A stretch of DNA of 64,000 nucleotides, from assembly GCA_965247615.1 (NCBI GenBank), contig OZ252022.1:1736001-1800000 (forward strand), written 5' to 3'. Each line of letters opens with the position of its first letter. Within the stretch, counting starts at the first letter, position 1. This document shows positions 9,195 to 17,357 of the stretch, in pieces. Source of the DNA: G965197715 sp965247615 (GTDB lineage Bacteria > Chloroflexota > Dehalococcoidia > Lucifugimonadales > UBA1127). Position numbers and translations under genes: made by a program. Under the pieces are notes generated by a model, which was not told the DNA's origin, made no database searches, and saw only the letters and a list, made by a program, of their open reading frames with translations.

Positions 9195-10511
9195 CTAGGA
9201 CGCGCCGCGCGGGAGAGCGCCCCGTCTTCCGCCGGTCTCCGGTGCGAACACGACCATCAGCAGCGCGCTGGCGCCGAGCCAGCCCGCAATGGCCAGGAAC
9301 GCGGCCGGGAACCCAAAGCGCTCTACTATGAGCCCGGCCACCAGAGGTGCAATGAACCCGCCAGAGCTGTTGAACATGGTCCAGATGCCCAGAAAGGAGC
9401 CCCTTCTACCCTCGGGCGCCATGTCCATGGCAAAGGTCTGAGAAGCGCCCATGCTCATGGCCTGCGCCACGCCAAACACCATGATCATGCGGAGGACGCC
9501 GGCATGGTCCGTACTGATGGCCAAGAGGTACGCGGATACCGCCAGGAGAAACAGGCCCGCCACCAGGGACTTCTTCCTGCCAAACCGGTCCATGACCATT
9601 CCGTTGGGGAAGGACACAAAGAGCGCAATGATGCCCGCGATGCTGATGGCAGTCCCAATGTCCACGGTGCTCATGCCCGCGTTCTCCTGGGCGTGCAAGG
9701 GAAAGAGCGTCTGAAAGACTCCCTGGAACATCATGCTGACACCCAGCGTAGTCAGGCCCAGGGCCAGAAACGCCCGGGACCTGAGGATCGAAAGGTCGAA
9801 CTTGCCGGCGGGAGCTCTGCCGCGCCCGCCACTGACGGCTTGCGCGGACTCGGGGCGCGTCTCACGGATGAGGAAGATGGTCATGAAGAAGACAGTCGCC
9901 TTGGAGACGAAGTTGATGAGGAAGGCGGTGCGCAGGTTGAACAGCGCCGCCACAAGTCCCGCCAGCAGCGGCCCCAGGATGGTGCCCATGCGCATGGACG
10001 TCGTGCGGATAGCCACGGCCCGCCCGCGGTTCGAGGCGGTGCTGACATCGGCGATGAGGATCGACGAGCTCGTCTGCCACATGGACGTCCCGATGGCGCC
10101 GACGAATTCCAGGATGAAGAACTGGGGGTACGTCCTCGTGAAGAAGTTGCCCAACGACGTCAGGCCGCGGAGGCTGCTCCCTATGAGCAGCAGGGGTTTT
10201 CGCCCCCATCGGTCCGTGACGAACCCAGTGACGGGCCCGGAAACCAGCCGCGACAGAGACATGGCGGAGGCCAGCAGCGTTACGAGAAAGACGGAGCCCT
10301 CCAGGGAGTAGGCAAAAAGGGGCCGGACAAAGGTCTGAGTCCCACCGCCAATCCCCCAGATGAAGAAGGCGATGAACAGGGGGAGGCTTGAGAAGCTCAG
10401 TAAGTTTGTTGGCGACGCGGCTTCATGACGCTGGCTCAAGGCTGTAGCTAGTCCTCTGGTTGCTCCGGGTGCGAGAGCGCCGCACATAGGCGACGCTCCC
10501 GCCTGCCCCAT
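9195..10511 (-). CDS. MFS transporter
   Basis: A 438-residue permease with about twelve hydrophobic segments. The signature between helices 2 and 3 is visible as GFVTDRWGRKPLLLIG, and its second-half copy as GMVMDRFGRKKSLVAGLFLL. ATG 10511 sits eight bases after GGAGAG, better than upstream in-frame starts. It is probably an exporter of small hydrophobic molecules; substrate unknown. It is divergent from the permease genes at 10586 and interrupts an otherwise oligopeptide-type ABC locus. Confidence 0.88.
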   Translation of the reverse strand: MGQAGASPMCGALAPGATRGLATALSQRHEAASPTNLLSFSSLPLFIAFFIWGIGGGTQTFVRPLFAYSLEGSVFLVTLLASAMSLSRLVSGPVTGFVTDRWGRKPLLLIGSSLRGLTSLGNFFTRTYPQFFILEFVGAIGTSMWQTSSSILIADVSTASNRGRAVAIRTTSMRMGTILGPLLAGLVAALFNLRTAFLINFVSKATVFFMTIFLIRETRPESAQAVSGGRGRAPAGKFDLSILRSRAFLALGLTTLGVSMMFQGVFQTLFPLHAQENAGMSTVDIGTAISIAGIIALFVSFPNGMVMDRFGRKKSLVAGLFLLAVSAYLLAISTDHAGVLRMIMVFGVAQAMSMGASQTFAMDMAPEGRRGSFLGIWTMFNSSGGFIAPLVAGLIVERFGFPAAFLAIAGWLGASALLMVVFAPETGGRRGALPRGAS

Positions 10512-10585
10512 TATAATGCTCTCCAGGTACACTTCCGCAAAGCGGGCCGCCGGCCAGCATCCCCGAAGGTCCATAAACGTAACCC

Positions 10586-11569
10586 ATGCGACAATACATC
10601 GTTCGCCGGCTGCTCCAGCTCATCCCAACCCTGTTCCTGGTTTCGCTCATCATCTTCTTCGTGATGCGCGTCCTGCCCGGGGACGTGGCGATGCTGGTGG
10701 TCACCGGCGGAAGCGGCGCCCCTGAGGCGGGGGCCGCCCGAATTCAAGACCGGGACCTTCAGGATATCCGGGATCAGCTCGGCCTTAACGACCCCCTCTG
10801 GAAGCAGTACCTGAGTTGGGTGGGCGGGATGGTCACCATGGACTGGGGTGAATCCCTGGTGGCGGGGCGACCGGTGCTGCGAGACGTGCTGCGGCGGCTC
10901 CCGGTCACACTGGAGCTGGCCGTGCTAACCTCAATGGTAGCTGTCGCGGCAGGCGTGCCCCTGGGAATCGTATCTGCCCTGCGTCGGGGCAGTTGGACCG
11001 ACTACGCGGTCCGATTGGTGGCCCTGGGCGGGCTTTCTGTGCCCAACTTCTGGCTGGCAACGCTGTTTCTCCTGGCAGGGGTCTCCCTCTTCGGTTGGAT
11101 ACCCAGCGTGGTGCACGTGCGCTTCCTGGAGGACCCCCTGGGAAACCTGGCGCAGGTCATCTGGCCTGCCCTGGTGCTGGGGTACTCGGCGGCAGCCATC
11201 ATCAGCCGAATGACCCGGTCTGCGCTGCTTGAGGCCCTGGGGCAGGACTATATCCGCACAGCCCGCGCCAAGGGGCTCCCCGAGGCCCGGGTCGTCCTCA
11301 GGCACGCCCTCAAGAATGCGCTGCTGCCCGTGGTGACCATCATCGGCGTGCTCTTCGTCACCCTGGTGGGCGGGGCCGTGATCATGGAGCATATCTTCGG
11401 GTTGCCTGGTCTGGGGCTCTACCTCCTGGATGGCGTGCGATATCGCGATTACGCCGTTGTGCAGCCCCTGGTCCTGCTCTTCGCCCTGGGAGTGCTGCTA
11501 GTCAACCTGGTGGTCGATGTCATGTATGCCTGGCTGGACCCAAGGATCCGATACGGGGGCAGCCTGTGA
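10586..11569 (+). CDS. ABC transporter permease, DppB/OppB type
   Basis: A 327-residue integral membrane protein with the N-terminal RQYIVRRLLQLIPTLFLVSL typical of DppB-type permeases, about six membrane segments, and the EAA loop LEALGQDYIRTARAKGLPEA that contacts the ATPase. It forms a heterodimeric channel with the next gene, which it overlaps by four bases. The start has no strong ribosome site. A TATAAT at 10512-10517 could serve as its -10 box but has no convincing -35 partner. Confidence 0.92.
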   Translation: MRQYIVRRLLQLIPTLFLVSLIIFFVMRVLPGDVAMLVVTGGSGAPEAGAARIQDRDLQDIRDQLGLNDPLWKQYLSWVGGMVTMDWGESLVAGRPVLRDVLRRLPVTLELAVLTSMVAVAAGVPLGIVSALRRGSWTDYAVRLVALGGLSVPNFWLATLFLLAGVSLFGWIPSVVHVRFLEDPLGNLAQVIWPALVLGYSAAAIISRMTRSALLEALGQDYIRTARAKGLPEARVVLRHALKNALLPVVTIIGVLFVTLVGGAVIMEHIFGLPGLGLYLLDGVRYRDYAVVQPLVLLFALGVLLVNLVVDVMYAWLDPRIRYGGSL

Positions 11570-12471
11570 GCATGACCACTCGGGAAAGCTCTTCCTCTGC
11601 CGGCAAGGGGGCCCGCGCGAGAAGGCACGGACGGGGGAGGGACCTGCTGGCCCGTGTGCGCCGCAGGCCCATGGGGGCCCTGAGCGCCGGGGTCATCGCC
11701 GTGCTGCTGCTCATCGCTGTCCTGGCGCCGCTGCTCACGCCCTACTCCCCAGCGGAGATCGATAGCAAGAGCGTCCTGACGCCTCCCGGAAGAGCGCATC
11801 TTTTTGGGACCGACAATCTGGGCCGCGATGTCTTTAGCCGCGTCGTCTATGGTGCGCGCCACTCGCTTTACGTTGGGCTCGCGTCGGTGGCCCTGGGCTC
11901 CATCGGCGGTGGTCTCGTGGGCCTCGTCAGCGGATATCGAGGCGGCAGCACCGACGCCGTCGCTCAGCGCCTGGTGGACGCGCTGATGGCATTCCCGACG
12001 CTCATCCTGGCGCTGACCATCGTCGCGGCGCTTGGAGCGTCGCTGTCCAACGTCATCGGCGCCGTGGCGATCGCCCAAGCGCCGTGGGTTTCCCGCGTTG
12101 TACGCGCTACGACCCTGTCCACCAGAGAGCTTCAACACGTGGAGGCCGCGCGAGCCTTGGGGTGCAGCGACTTTCGCATGATTGCGGTCCACGTTGCGCC
12201 CCAGTGCCTCGGGCCCTTCCTTGTCGTAGCCACGGCGGCCCTGGGCGCCGCCATCATCACCGAGGCTTCCCTGAGCTTCCTGGGCCTGGGGGTGCCCCCG
12301 CCGGCGCCATCCTGGGGCGGTATGCTTTCGGGTGCAACGCGGGACTACGCACGCGCTGCGCCCTGGATGGCCATCGCGCCCGGCGCGGCGATCTCAATGG
12401 CCGTATACTCGTTCAACCTGTTGGGCGACACCCTGCGCGACGAACTGGACCCCCGGCAACGCGGACTGTAG
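11566..12471 (+). CDS. ABC transporter permease, DppC/OppC type
   Basis: A 301-residue permease. A basic cytoplasmic tail (to about residue 35) precedes RRRPMGALSAGVIAVLLLIA, the first membrane helix. The marker HLFGTDNLGRDVFSRVVYGA and the EAA loop HVEAARALGCSDFRMIAVHV identify the DppC group. It starts at GTG 11566 inside the stop of the preceding gene (GTGA overlap), so the two are coupled. No dppD/dppF-like ATPase genes follow: transcription ends at the hairpin beginning at 12525. Confidence 0.92.
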   Translation: MSMTTRESSSSAGKGARARRHGRGRDLLARVRRRPMGALSAGVIAVLLLIAVLAPLLTPYSPAEIDSKSVLTPPGRAHLFGTDNLGRDVFSRVVYGARHSLYVGLASVALGSIGGGLVGLVSGYRGGSTDAVAQRLVDALMAFPTLILALTIVAALGASLSNVIGAVAIAQAPWVSRVVRATTLSTRELQHVEAARALGCSDFRMIAVHVAPQCLGPFLVVATAALGAAIITEASLSFLGLGVPPPAPSWGGMLSGATRDYARAAPWMAIAPGAAISMAVYSFNLLGDTLRDELDPRQRGL

Positions 12472-12524
12472 GCGCCCCCGCAGCTCGACGCATGCGGTGG
12501 ACGTGGCCCAACCAAGCGAACAAA

Positions 12525-12560
12525 GGGCCCGCCGGCAATCCAGTACCTGCCGGCGGGCCC
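12525..12560. terminator. Bidirectional hairpin terminator
   Basis: A perfect 13-base inverted repeat (GGGCCCGCCGGCA at 12525-12537, its complement at 12548-12560) with a 10-base loop. AAAG/CTTT flanks extend it with a small bulge. It lies between the convergent permease and HdrB-like genes, so it can end both transcripts. No long T run is present. Confidence 0.75.
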
Positions 12561-12591
12561 TGCTTTGCTCTACTGAGCGGTTTCCAGAGGG

Positions 12592-13485
12592 TTAGAGCTC
12601 GGGCGGCTTCTCGGCGGGGCCCAAGGCCTTGACCTTCTCCTCCACCTTCTTGGTGGAGACGAAGTGCCGCTGGACCTCCATTTCCTCGGGGGACATACCG
12701 AGGGCCATTCCAACCATCTGTGGGAGGTGCAGGATGGGCATATCGATCTTGGACTGCGAGTGAGACTCGGCCCGGCCCTGCTGACCGTCCAGATTCAGGT
12801 GGCACAGGGGACAGGGAACGACCACTGCGTCGGCGCCCACGTCCCGCGCTTCAGAGGTGTGCTTGGCGGCCATGGCCAGTGAATTGGGCTCATTGATGGT
12901 CAGTATAGGAAAGCCGCAGCACTTCCCCTTGCCCCGAATGTCCACGCTCTGGGCGCCCAGGGCGGTGGTGACCTTTTCAATGTAGCGCTTGCGTCCGCCG
13001 TCCTGAATGACGTCTTCGGGCCTGCGGAGGTAGCAGCCGTAGAAGGGGGAGATGCGCAGCCCGGTCAGGGGTCTTCCCACCCGTCTGGTCAACTCCTCCT
13101 CGCCTACGTCTTCAACCAAGACCCAGAGGAGGTGCTTGACGTCGGTGGTGCCCCTGTACTCCAGACCCTGGTCCGCCAGGTACTCCCGGTTAATCTTCTC
13201 CCGGTACTCAGGGTCCTGAAGACGGAGATTGGCAGCGCCGATGACTCCCTGGCAAGTACTGCATATCGTCATCAGCGGGATGCCAAGGGCTTCCGCCTTA
13301 GCAAGAGTACGAGCGTTTATGGGGTCTGAGACTTCCGTGGAGAGGACGCCGGCGCCGGAGCAGCCAACGTCCCGCAGCTCTTCCAACTCGATGCCGAGCC
13401 GCTTGCAGACCTTGACGGTGCTCGTGTACAGCTCGGGACACGAGCCCTTGGAGACACAACCGGTATAGAACGCGAATCGCATCAT
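12592..13485 (-). CDS. CCG-domain protein, HdrB-like subunit of a fumarate reductase/succinate dehydrogenase complex
   Basis: A 297-residue protein with two cysteine-rich CCG-type modules. The first is degenerate (YTGCVSKGSCPELY, VGCSGAG, CSTCQG). The second is complete (FYGCYLRRP, CCGFP, CPLCHLNLDGQ). Such modules bind the unusual [4Fe-4S] clusters of heterodisulfide reductase HdrB and of the SdhE subunit of non-classical succinate dehydrogenases. ATG 13485 overlaps the TGA of the iron-sulfur gene by four bases. With the next two genes it forms one operon. It could pass electrons to quinone or a thiol carrier in place of a membrane cytochrome subunit. Confidence 0.85.
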   Translation of the reverse strand: MMRFAFYTGCVSKGSCPELYTSTVKVCKRLGIELEELRDVGCSGAGVLSTEVSDPINARTLAKAEALGIPLMTICSTCQGVIGAANLRLQDPEYREKINREYLADQGLEYRGTTDVKHLLWVLVEDVGEEELTRRVGRPLTGLRISPFYGCYLRRPEDVIQDGGRKRYIEKVTTALGAQSVDIRGKGKCCGFPILTINEPNSLAMAAKHTSEARDVGADAVVVPCPLCHLNLDGQQGRAESHSQSKIDMPILHLPQMVGMALGMSPEEMEVQRHFVSTKKVEEKVKALGPAEKPPEL

Positions 13486-14474
13486 TGCTTCTCGTCTCCT
13501 TTCTCTTCTTGCTGCTTGCGGCGGGCTTCTTCCACCTTCTGGAAGACCTTCTTGATCTCCTCGGCGCCGCCCCTTGGAATGTGGCCCCACAGGCTTGCCT
13601 TTCCTCGGCGAAGCGCCTTGATGGCGATGGGCATCTGGGACAACATTCCTGAAGGCGACAGGCCGTAGGGCGGGAGACCGTAGGTCTTCTGCGCAAGCTG
13701 CCGCTCGTTGAGCCAACCGCTGGCCGCTACGGAATTGGCGAAGGCGTCATAGTGCCGGGCGACGATCTTGTTGTCCTGTCCGGACTTTACGCCGAGGGCT
13801 ATGGACTGGTCGCGCATCTCCATGATGAGGTGGGTGGGATTGATCCCCCATGGGCAATGCTCGCTGGCCTCCCAGCAGTGCACGCAGTCCCAAAGGCCAC
13901 GGCGTCCACCGGCGTCCACGAACCGCTCCTTCGTCTCGGTGTCGCGGGGGTCCTTGACCGTCCGATACAGCTTGGTCAGAGCGGCGGGACCCAGGAACTC
14001 CTTATCCACGTCGATGACGGTGCAGCCCTCGTCGCACAGGCCGCACATGGTGCAGCGCATGGCAAGACGAACGGGCTCCAGGGCCTCCTCCGTCACCGGA
14101 TCGCCATTGGTGACCACCCAGGGACGGACTTCCTTGTACTTGCTCCACAGGAAGCGGTCCGTATCGTAGAGAATATCCTTGACGACTCTGGTGTTGGTGG
14201 GAGGCGCAAGGGTAACCGCGCCATCCTTGGCAACGGACTCGACCGAGCAGAGACACGCCACCTTGGACGCACCGTTGGCCTTCATCGTACAGCCGCCGCA
14301 GAAACCCCGGCCGCATGCGCCGCGGAAGGCCAGGCTCCCATCTTGCTCATCCTGAATGCGGTGCAGGGCATCCAACAAGCTGTCCTGCGGGTCCACGTCT
14401 ATGAGGTAGCTCTGCTCGGCCTGCTCCCCGTTCGCCTGGGAATTCCGCCTGGTTATCTTGAAGGTAATCTCCAT
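13482..14474 (-). CDS. Succinate dehydrogenase/fumarate reductase iron-sulfur subunit
   Basis: A 330-residue SdhB/FrdB-type protein. A ferredoxin-like [2Fe-2S] domain is marked by RGACGRGFCGGC plus a further Cys in KVACLC. The C-terminal part has CTMCGLCDEGC and CVHCWEASEHCPWG for the remaining clusters. It is longer than classical SdhB (about 240) because of a Lys/Glu-rich tail after residue 240. It transfers electrons between the flavoprotein and the HdrB-like subunit. It starts 48 bases after the flavoprotein stop. Direction (succinate oxidation or fumarate reduction) cannot be told from sequence. Confidence 0.9.
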   Translation of the reverse strand: MEITFKITRRNSQANGEQAEQSYLIDVDPQDSLLDALHRIQDEQDGSLAFRGACGRGFCGGCTMKANGASKVACLCSVESVAKDGAVTLAPPTNTRVVKDILYDTDRFLWSKYKEVRPWVVTNGDPVTEEALEPVRLAMRCTMCGLCDEGCTVIDVDKEFLGPAALTKLYRTVKDPRDTETKERFVDAGGRRGLWDCVHCWEASEHCPWGINPTHLIMEMRDQSIALGVKSGQDNKIVARHYDAFANSVAASGWLNERQLAQKTYGLPPYGLSPSGMLSQMPIAIKALRRGKASLWGHIPRGGAEEIKKVFQKVEEARRKQQEEKGDEKQ

Positions 14475-14521
14475 GGATTCCTCCTTTCACCGTTAATCTG
14501 GTTATGTCAGTCGCCTCCGGT

Positions 14522-16147
14522 CTACCTTGGGGCAATAGCTGAGAAATCGCGGACCTGCGGAGCCCCGTTGACTCGCTCGACCCTCAGCCGCTTGCTCCAT
14601 TCGTTATCGTTGCGCTCCGGGAAGTCGGTCCGCTGGTGCACGCCGCGACTCTCCTGGCGCGCCGCAGCTGCCGCGATGATGACTTCAGCCGTATCTATTA
14701 GCGTTCCCGTCTCACAGTGGTGGAGCAACTCAAAGTTGAAATCAGCGTCCTTGTTCTTCAGCCCGGCCCGATAGTAGCTCATGCGCATTGCGGCAACCTG
14801 ACGCGCCGCCTCACTGAGGTTTGCACCGTCGCGGGCCATGCCAACGTGCTCGTGCATCATTGCGGCCAGCCTTCGCCGCAAGCCCGTCAGGTCTTCGCCA
14901 ACCTCTCTGGTCAGCAGAGACCGGCGGACACCCTCCTGCTCAGTCAGCGACCGCCTGGAGGCCTCCACCTGCATCGCACTCTGGACCGACCCCGCGGCTG
15001 CATGGCCGGCACGCTTTCCGGAGATGGCAGAGGCGAGGAGGCCGTTGCCATCCAGAGCCCCTGCTCCGTGGAACCCGTTGCCTGCACACTCGCCCGCGGC
15101 AAAGAGGCCCTTCAAGCTCGTGGCCCCGTTGGCGTCGGTGGCGACGCCGCCCAAGAGGCGGTGCATTCCGGGGGCGACGGAAACGTTGTCGTTGGCCAGG
15201 TCAGCCTTCAGGAACATCTTCAGACGGGAGTTGGTCATGAAGAAGACTGACTCGGCCTCTTCCGGGGTGACGCCGGACTTCAACAGAAGGTGTCCGTCGC
15301 TGCCTCGGCCCGCGGCGATCTCCTGGGCCGCAGAGCGAGCCAGGGCGTGGGCCCAAGGCTGGCCCGACACTGGGGCCAGGGGCCGCTCGTCGGCCATAAG
15401 GAGCTCTGCGCCCTGCCCAAACAGCAGCTCACTGAGGGCCAGGCGGCTGTTCTTCAGCACGCTGGGGTGGTACTGGACCATCTCCATGTCCACCAACTGG
15501 GCGCCGGCGCGGTAGGCCAGGCTAATGCCATCGGCGGTGCATAGACGCGAGCTTGTGCTGTGCTCATAGAGTCGGCGGATTCCGCCCGCCGCCAGGACAA
15601 CAGCACTGGCGGAGAACTGGTCCATCTTTCCCGTGGCAAGGTCGATGGCAACCGCGCCCCTGCAGCGTCCGTCCTCCTCGACCAGGGCGATAACGTACCA
15701 CTCCTCCAGGAACTCGATGCCCTCCCTTAGGGCCTGCTCGTACAGGACCTGGGTCAGGGCGTGGCCGGTCATGTCGTAGACGGAGCAGGCCCGTGCCTGC
15801 TCCGATCCTGCCAGCTTCACCTGAGCAAAGACATCAGCACCAGCGCGATTGAAGGGGACGCCCATACGGTCAAGCTCTCTGATGGTATCGGGAGCTTCCT
15901 GGCAAAAGGCGTCAACGACCTCCCTGTCGCCTAGTTCATCGCCCGCTCGAATCGTGTCCGCGGCGTGGCTCTCCCAAGAATCGCCGGGACCGAGGGCGGC
16001 GTTGATTCCGTCCTGAATGGTGATAGAGTAGCTGCTGAGGGGGTGGGACTTGGAAACGATGAGGGTTCGGGCGCCGCTGCGCCGGGCCTCAATTGCGGCA
16101 CGGAGTCCAGCAATCCCAGCCCCGATTACTAGAACGTCACTGCTCAC
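14522..16147 (-). CDS. Succinate dehydrogenase/fumarate reductase flavoprotein subunit
   Basis: A 541-residue FAD protein. It begins VSSDVLVIGAGIAGLRAAIE (Rossmann GxGxxG), then SYSITIQDGINAALG in place of the usual His-linked flavin segment. Later come AVVLAAGG, GLFAAGECAGNGFHGAGALDGNGL (second FAD loop) and a helical C-terminus with RTDFPERND. GTG 16147 is chosen because AGGAGGAGCG lies just upstream; an ATG at 16204 lacks such a site. It is the first gene of the operon and oxidises succinate or reduces fumarate, or a related dicarboxylate. Confidence 0.88.
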   Translation of the reverse strand: MSSDVLVIGAGIAGLRAAIEARRSGARTLIVSKSHPLSSYSITIQDGINAALGPGDSWESHAADTIRAGDELGDREVVDAFCQEAPDTIRELDRMGVPFNRAGADVFAQVKLAGSEQARACSVYDMTGHALTQVLYEQALREGIEFLEEWYVIALVEEDGRCRGAVAIDLATGKMDQFSASAVVLAAGGIRRLYEHSTSSRLCTADGISLAYRAGAQLVDMEMVQYHPSVLKNSRLALSELLFGQGAELLMADERPLAPVSGQPWAHALARSAAQEIAAGRGSDGHLLLKSGVTPEEAESVFFMTNSRLKMFLKADLANDNVSVAPGMHRLLGGVATDANGATSLKGLFAAGECAGNGFHGAGALDGNGLLASAISGKRAGHAAAGSVQSAMQVEASRRSLTEQEGVRRSLLTREVGEDLTGLRRRLAAMMHEHVGMARDGANLSEAARQVAAMRMSYYRAGLKNKDADFNFELLHHCETGTLIDTAEVIIAAAAARQESRGVHQRTDFPERNDNEWSKRLRVERVNGAPQVRDFSAIAPR

Positions 16148-16237
16148 CGCTCCTCCTGTGAGGTATGTTGGCCGCTCCTGCGGGGCCCCATGGGCGCGCG
16201 TCATGGCTAGGGCCCTAGAGCCCTGAACAGCGAACAT

Positions 16238-16266
16238 ATAATATAGGCCGTAACGCGGATTGTAAA
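16238..16266 (-). promoter_or_regulatory. Promoter of the fumarate reductase-like operon
   Basis: On the minus strand, TTTACA (16266-16261), 17 bases, TATTAT (16243-16238). Predicted start near 16231, leader about 84 bases to GTG 16147. The divergent nucleotidyltransferase gene shares this intergenic region, and the AT-rich core also reads TATAAT on the plus strand (16237-16242). Confidence 0.65.
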
Positions 16267-16352
16267 CGGGAGACGATAGACCACTCCACTCTGGTCGGCG
16301 CGACGTCCTCACCGCGGCCAATCCCAATACGACGAGAACGGGGTCAGAAGCT

Positions 16353-17228
16353 ATGACACAGGAACAAGGAGCATCCGCGGCGGCGGCCGGCGCATCCTCC
16401 GCGGCTGAAAGCATGACCGAGAATGAGTGGCAGGACTTCGCCGAAAACTGCGTCGTGGCGCTGCCCGCCGGCGGTTCGGGAGAACGAATGCAGGCCCTCA
16501 CGGACCAGCACAGAAGCCACAAGTCGGCCCTGGTCCTCCCCAACGGCGACACCATGATTCAGCGCACCGTCCGCATGTACTGCGCTGCAGGGCTGCGAGA
16601 GTTCGTGGCCCTGGTGAGCTATCAGGCGGAGTCCGTCATGAAGCTGCTGGGAGACGGCAGCGACCTGGGCGCAACCATTCGCTACAGCCATGACCCGGAC
16701 GTGCCCGTAGGGAGAGGCGGAGCCATCAGGAACGCCCTGGAGAACGGGTCCATTCCGGACACGAAAAACCTCATTGTGCACAACCCGGACGACCAGATCG
16801 TCAACTATCCCCTGGCGGGCCTGGGCTGGGATCCAGCGAGCTTCCCCCGGGACGTCGTGCAGGCCCACCTCACCGGTCTGCGGAAAGGTCACATAGCGAC
16901 GGCGGTGGTGGTGGAGGGGATGCCCTACACGTACACGGGCATGAAGATCAACGATGGCGTGGTCGAAGAGATCGAGATGTACCCCCACGTCCACATTCCC
17001 GCGCACATCGGCGTGACCGCGTTCTCGCCCGAGGTCTACCCCTACTTCCTGCGCCTGTTCGACATGAAGGTGCCCACCGACTTCGAAAGCGTGCTGCTGC
17101 CCATACTCTGCGAAGAGCGGCGGCTGTACGCGGTGGCGATTCCCAACGAGTGCTGGATTCCAGTGAACGACCCCAAGGACCTGCGAGAACTCGTGCAGGC
17201 CCTGGGCCAAGACACGAGCAGCGCCTGA
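16353..17228 (+). CDS. Sugar nucleotidyltransferase-like protein (NTP_transferase family)
   Basis: A 291-residue protein. After an Ala-rich tail, VVALPAGGSGERMQ is the nucleotide-binding signature, with KSALVLPNGDTMIQRTVRMY and FVALVSYQAESV as in glucose-1-phosphate nucleotidyltransferases. HNPDDQIVNYPLA stands where the metal-binding D is expected. The AGSRLRP-type arginine-proline end is replaced by GGSGERMQALTDQH, so substrate and activity are uncertain. It may make an NDP-sugar or act on a phosphorylated small molecule. It is divergent from the fumarate reductase operon. Confidence 0.75.
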   Translation: MTQEQGASAAAAGASSAAESMTENEWQDFAENCVVALPAGGSGERMQALTDQHRSHKSALVLPNGDTMIQRTVRMYCAAGLREFVALVSYQAESVMKLLGDGSDLGATIRYSHDPDVPVGRGGAIRNALENGSIPDTKNLIVHNPDDQIVNYPLAGLGWDPASFPRDVVQAHLTGLRKGHIATAVVVEGMPYTYTGMKINDGVVEEIEMYPHVHIPAHIGVTAFSPEVYPYFLRLFDMKVPTDFESVLLPILCEERRLYAVAIPNECWIPVNDPKDLRELVQALGQDTSSA

Positions 17229-17335
17229 GCCTGGCCCGAGATTGCTCTGATACAACGCCCGACGTCCCCCAATGGGAGAGGGCCGGGCGCGAGTGGTCTC
17301 ATCCTCCCCTGCACAAGGGAGGCGCTGCTGACAAG

Positions 17336-17356
17336 CAGGCGGACCTCGGCCGCCTG
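17336..17356. terminator. Hairpin between convergent genes
   Basis: CAGGCGG (17336-17342), loop of 7, CCGCCTG (17350-17356), flanked by AA and TT. It lies between the nucleotidyltransferase and amidase stops and could terminate either transcript. Confidence 0.4.
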
Positions 17357-17357
17357 T

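Noticed and set aside
14522..16555. Longer flavoprotein frame starting at 16555
   Set aside because: It crosses the predicted promoter, lacks conserved sequence before VSSDVLVIGAG, and GTG 16147 has a strong ribosome site.
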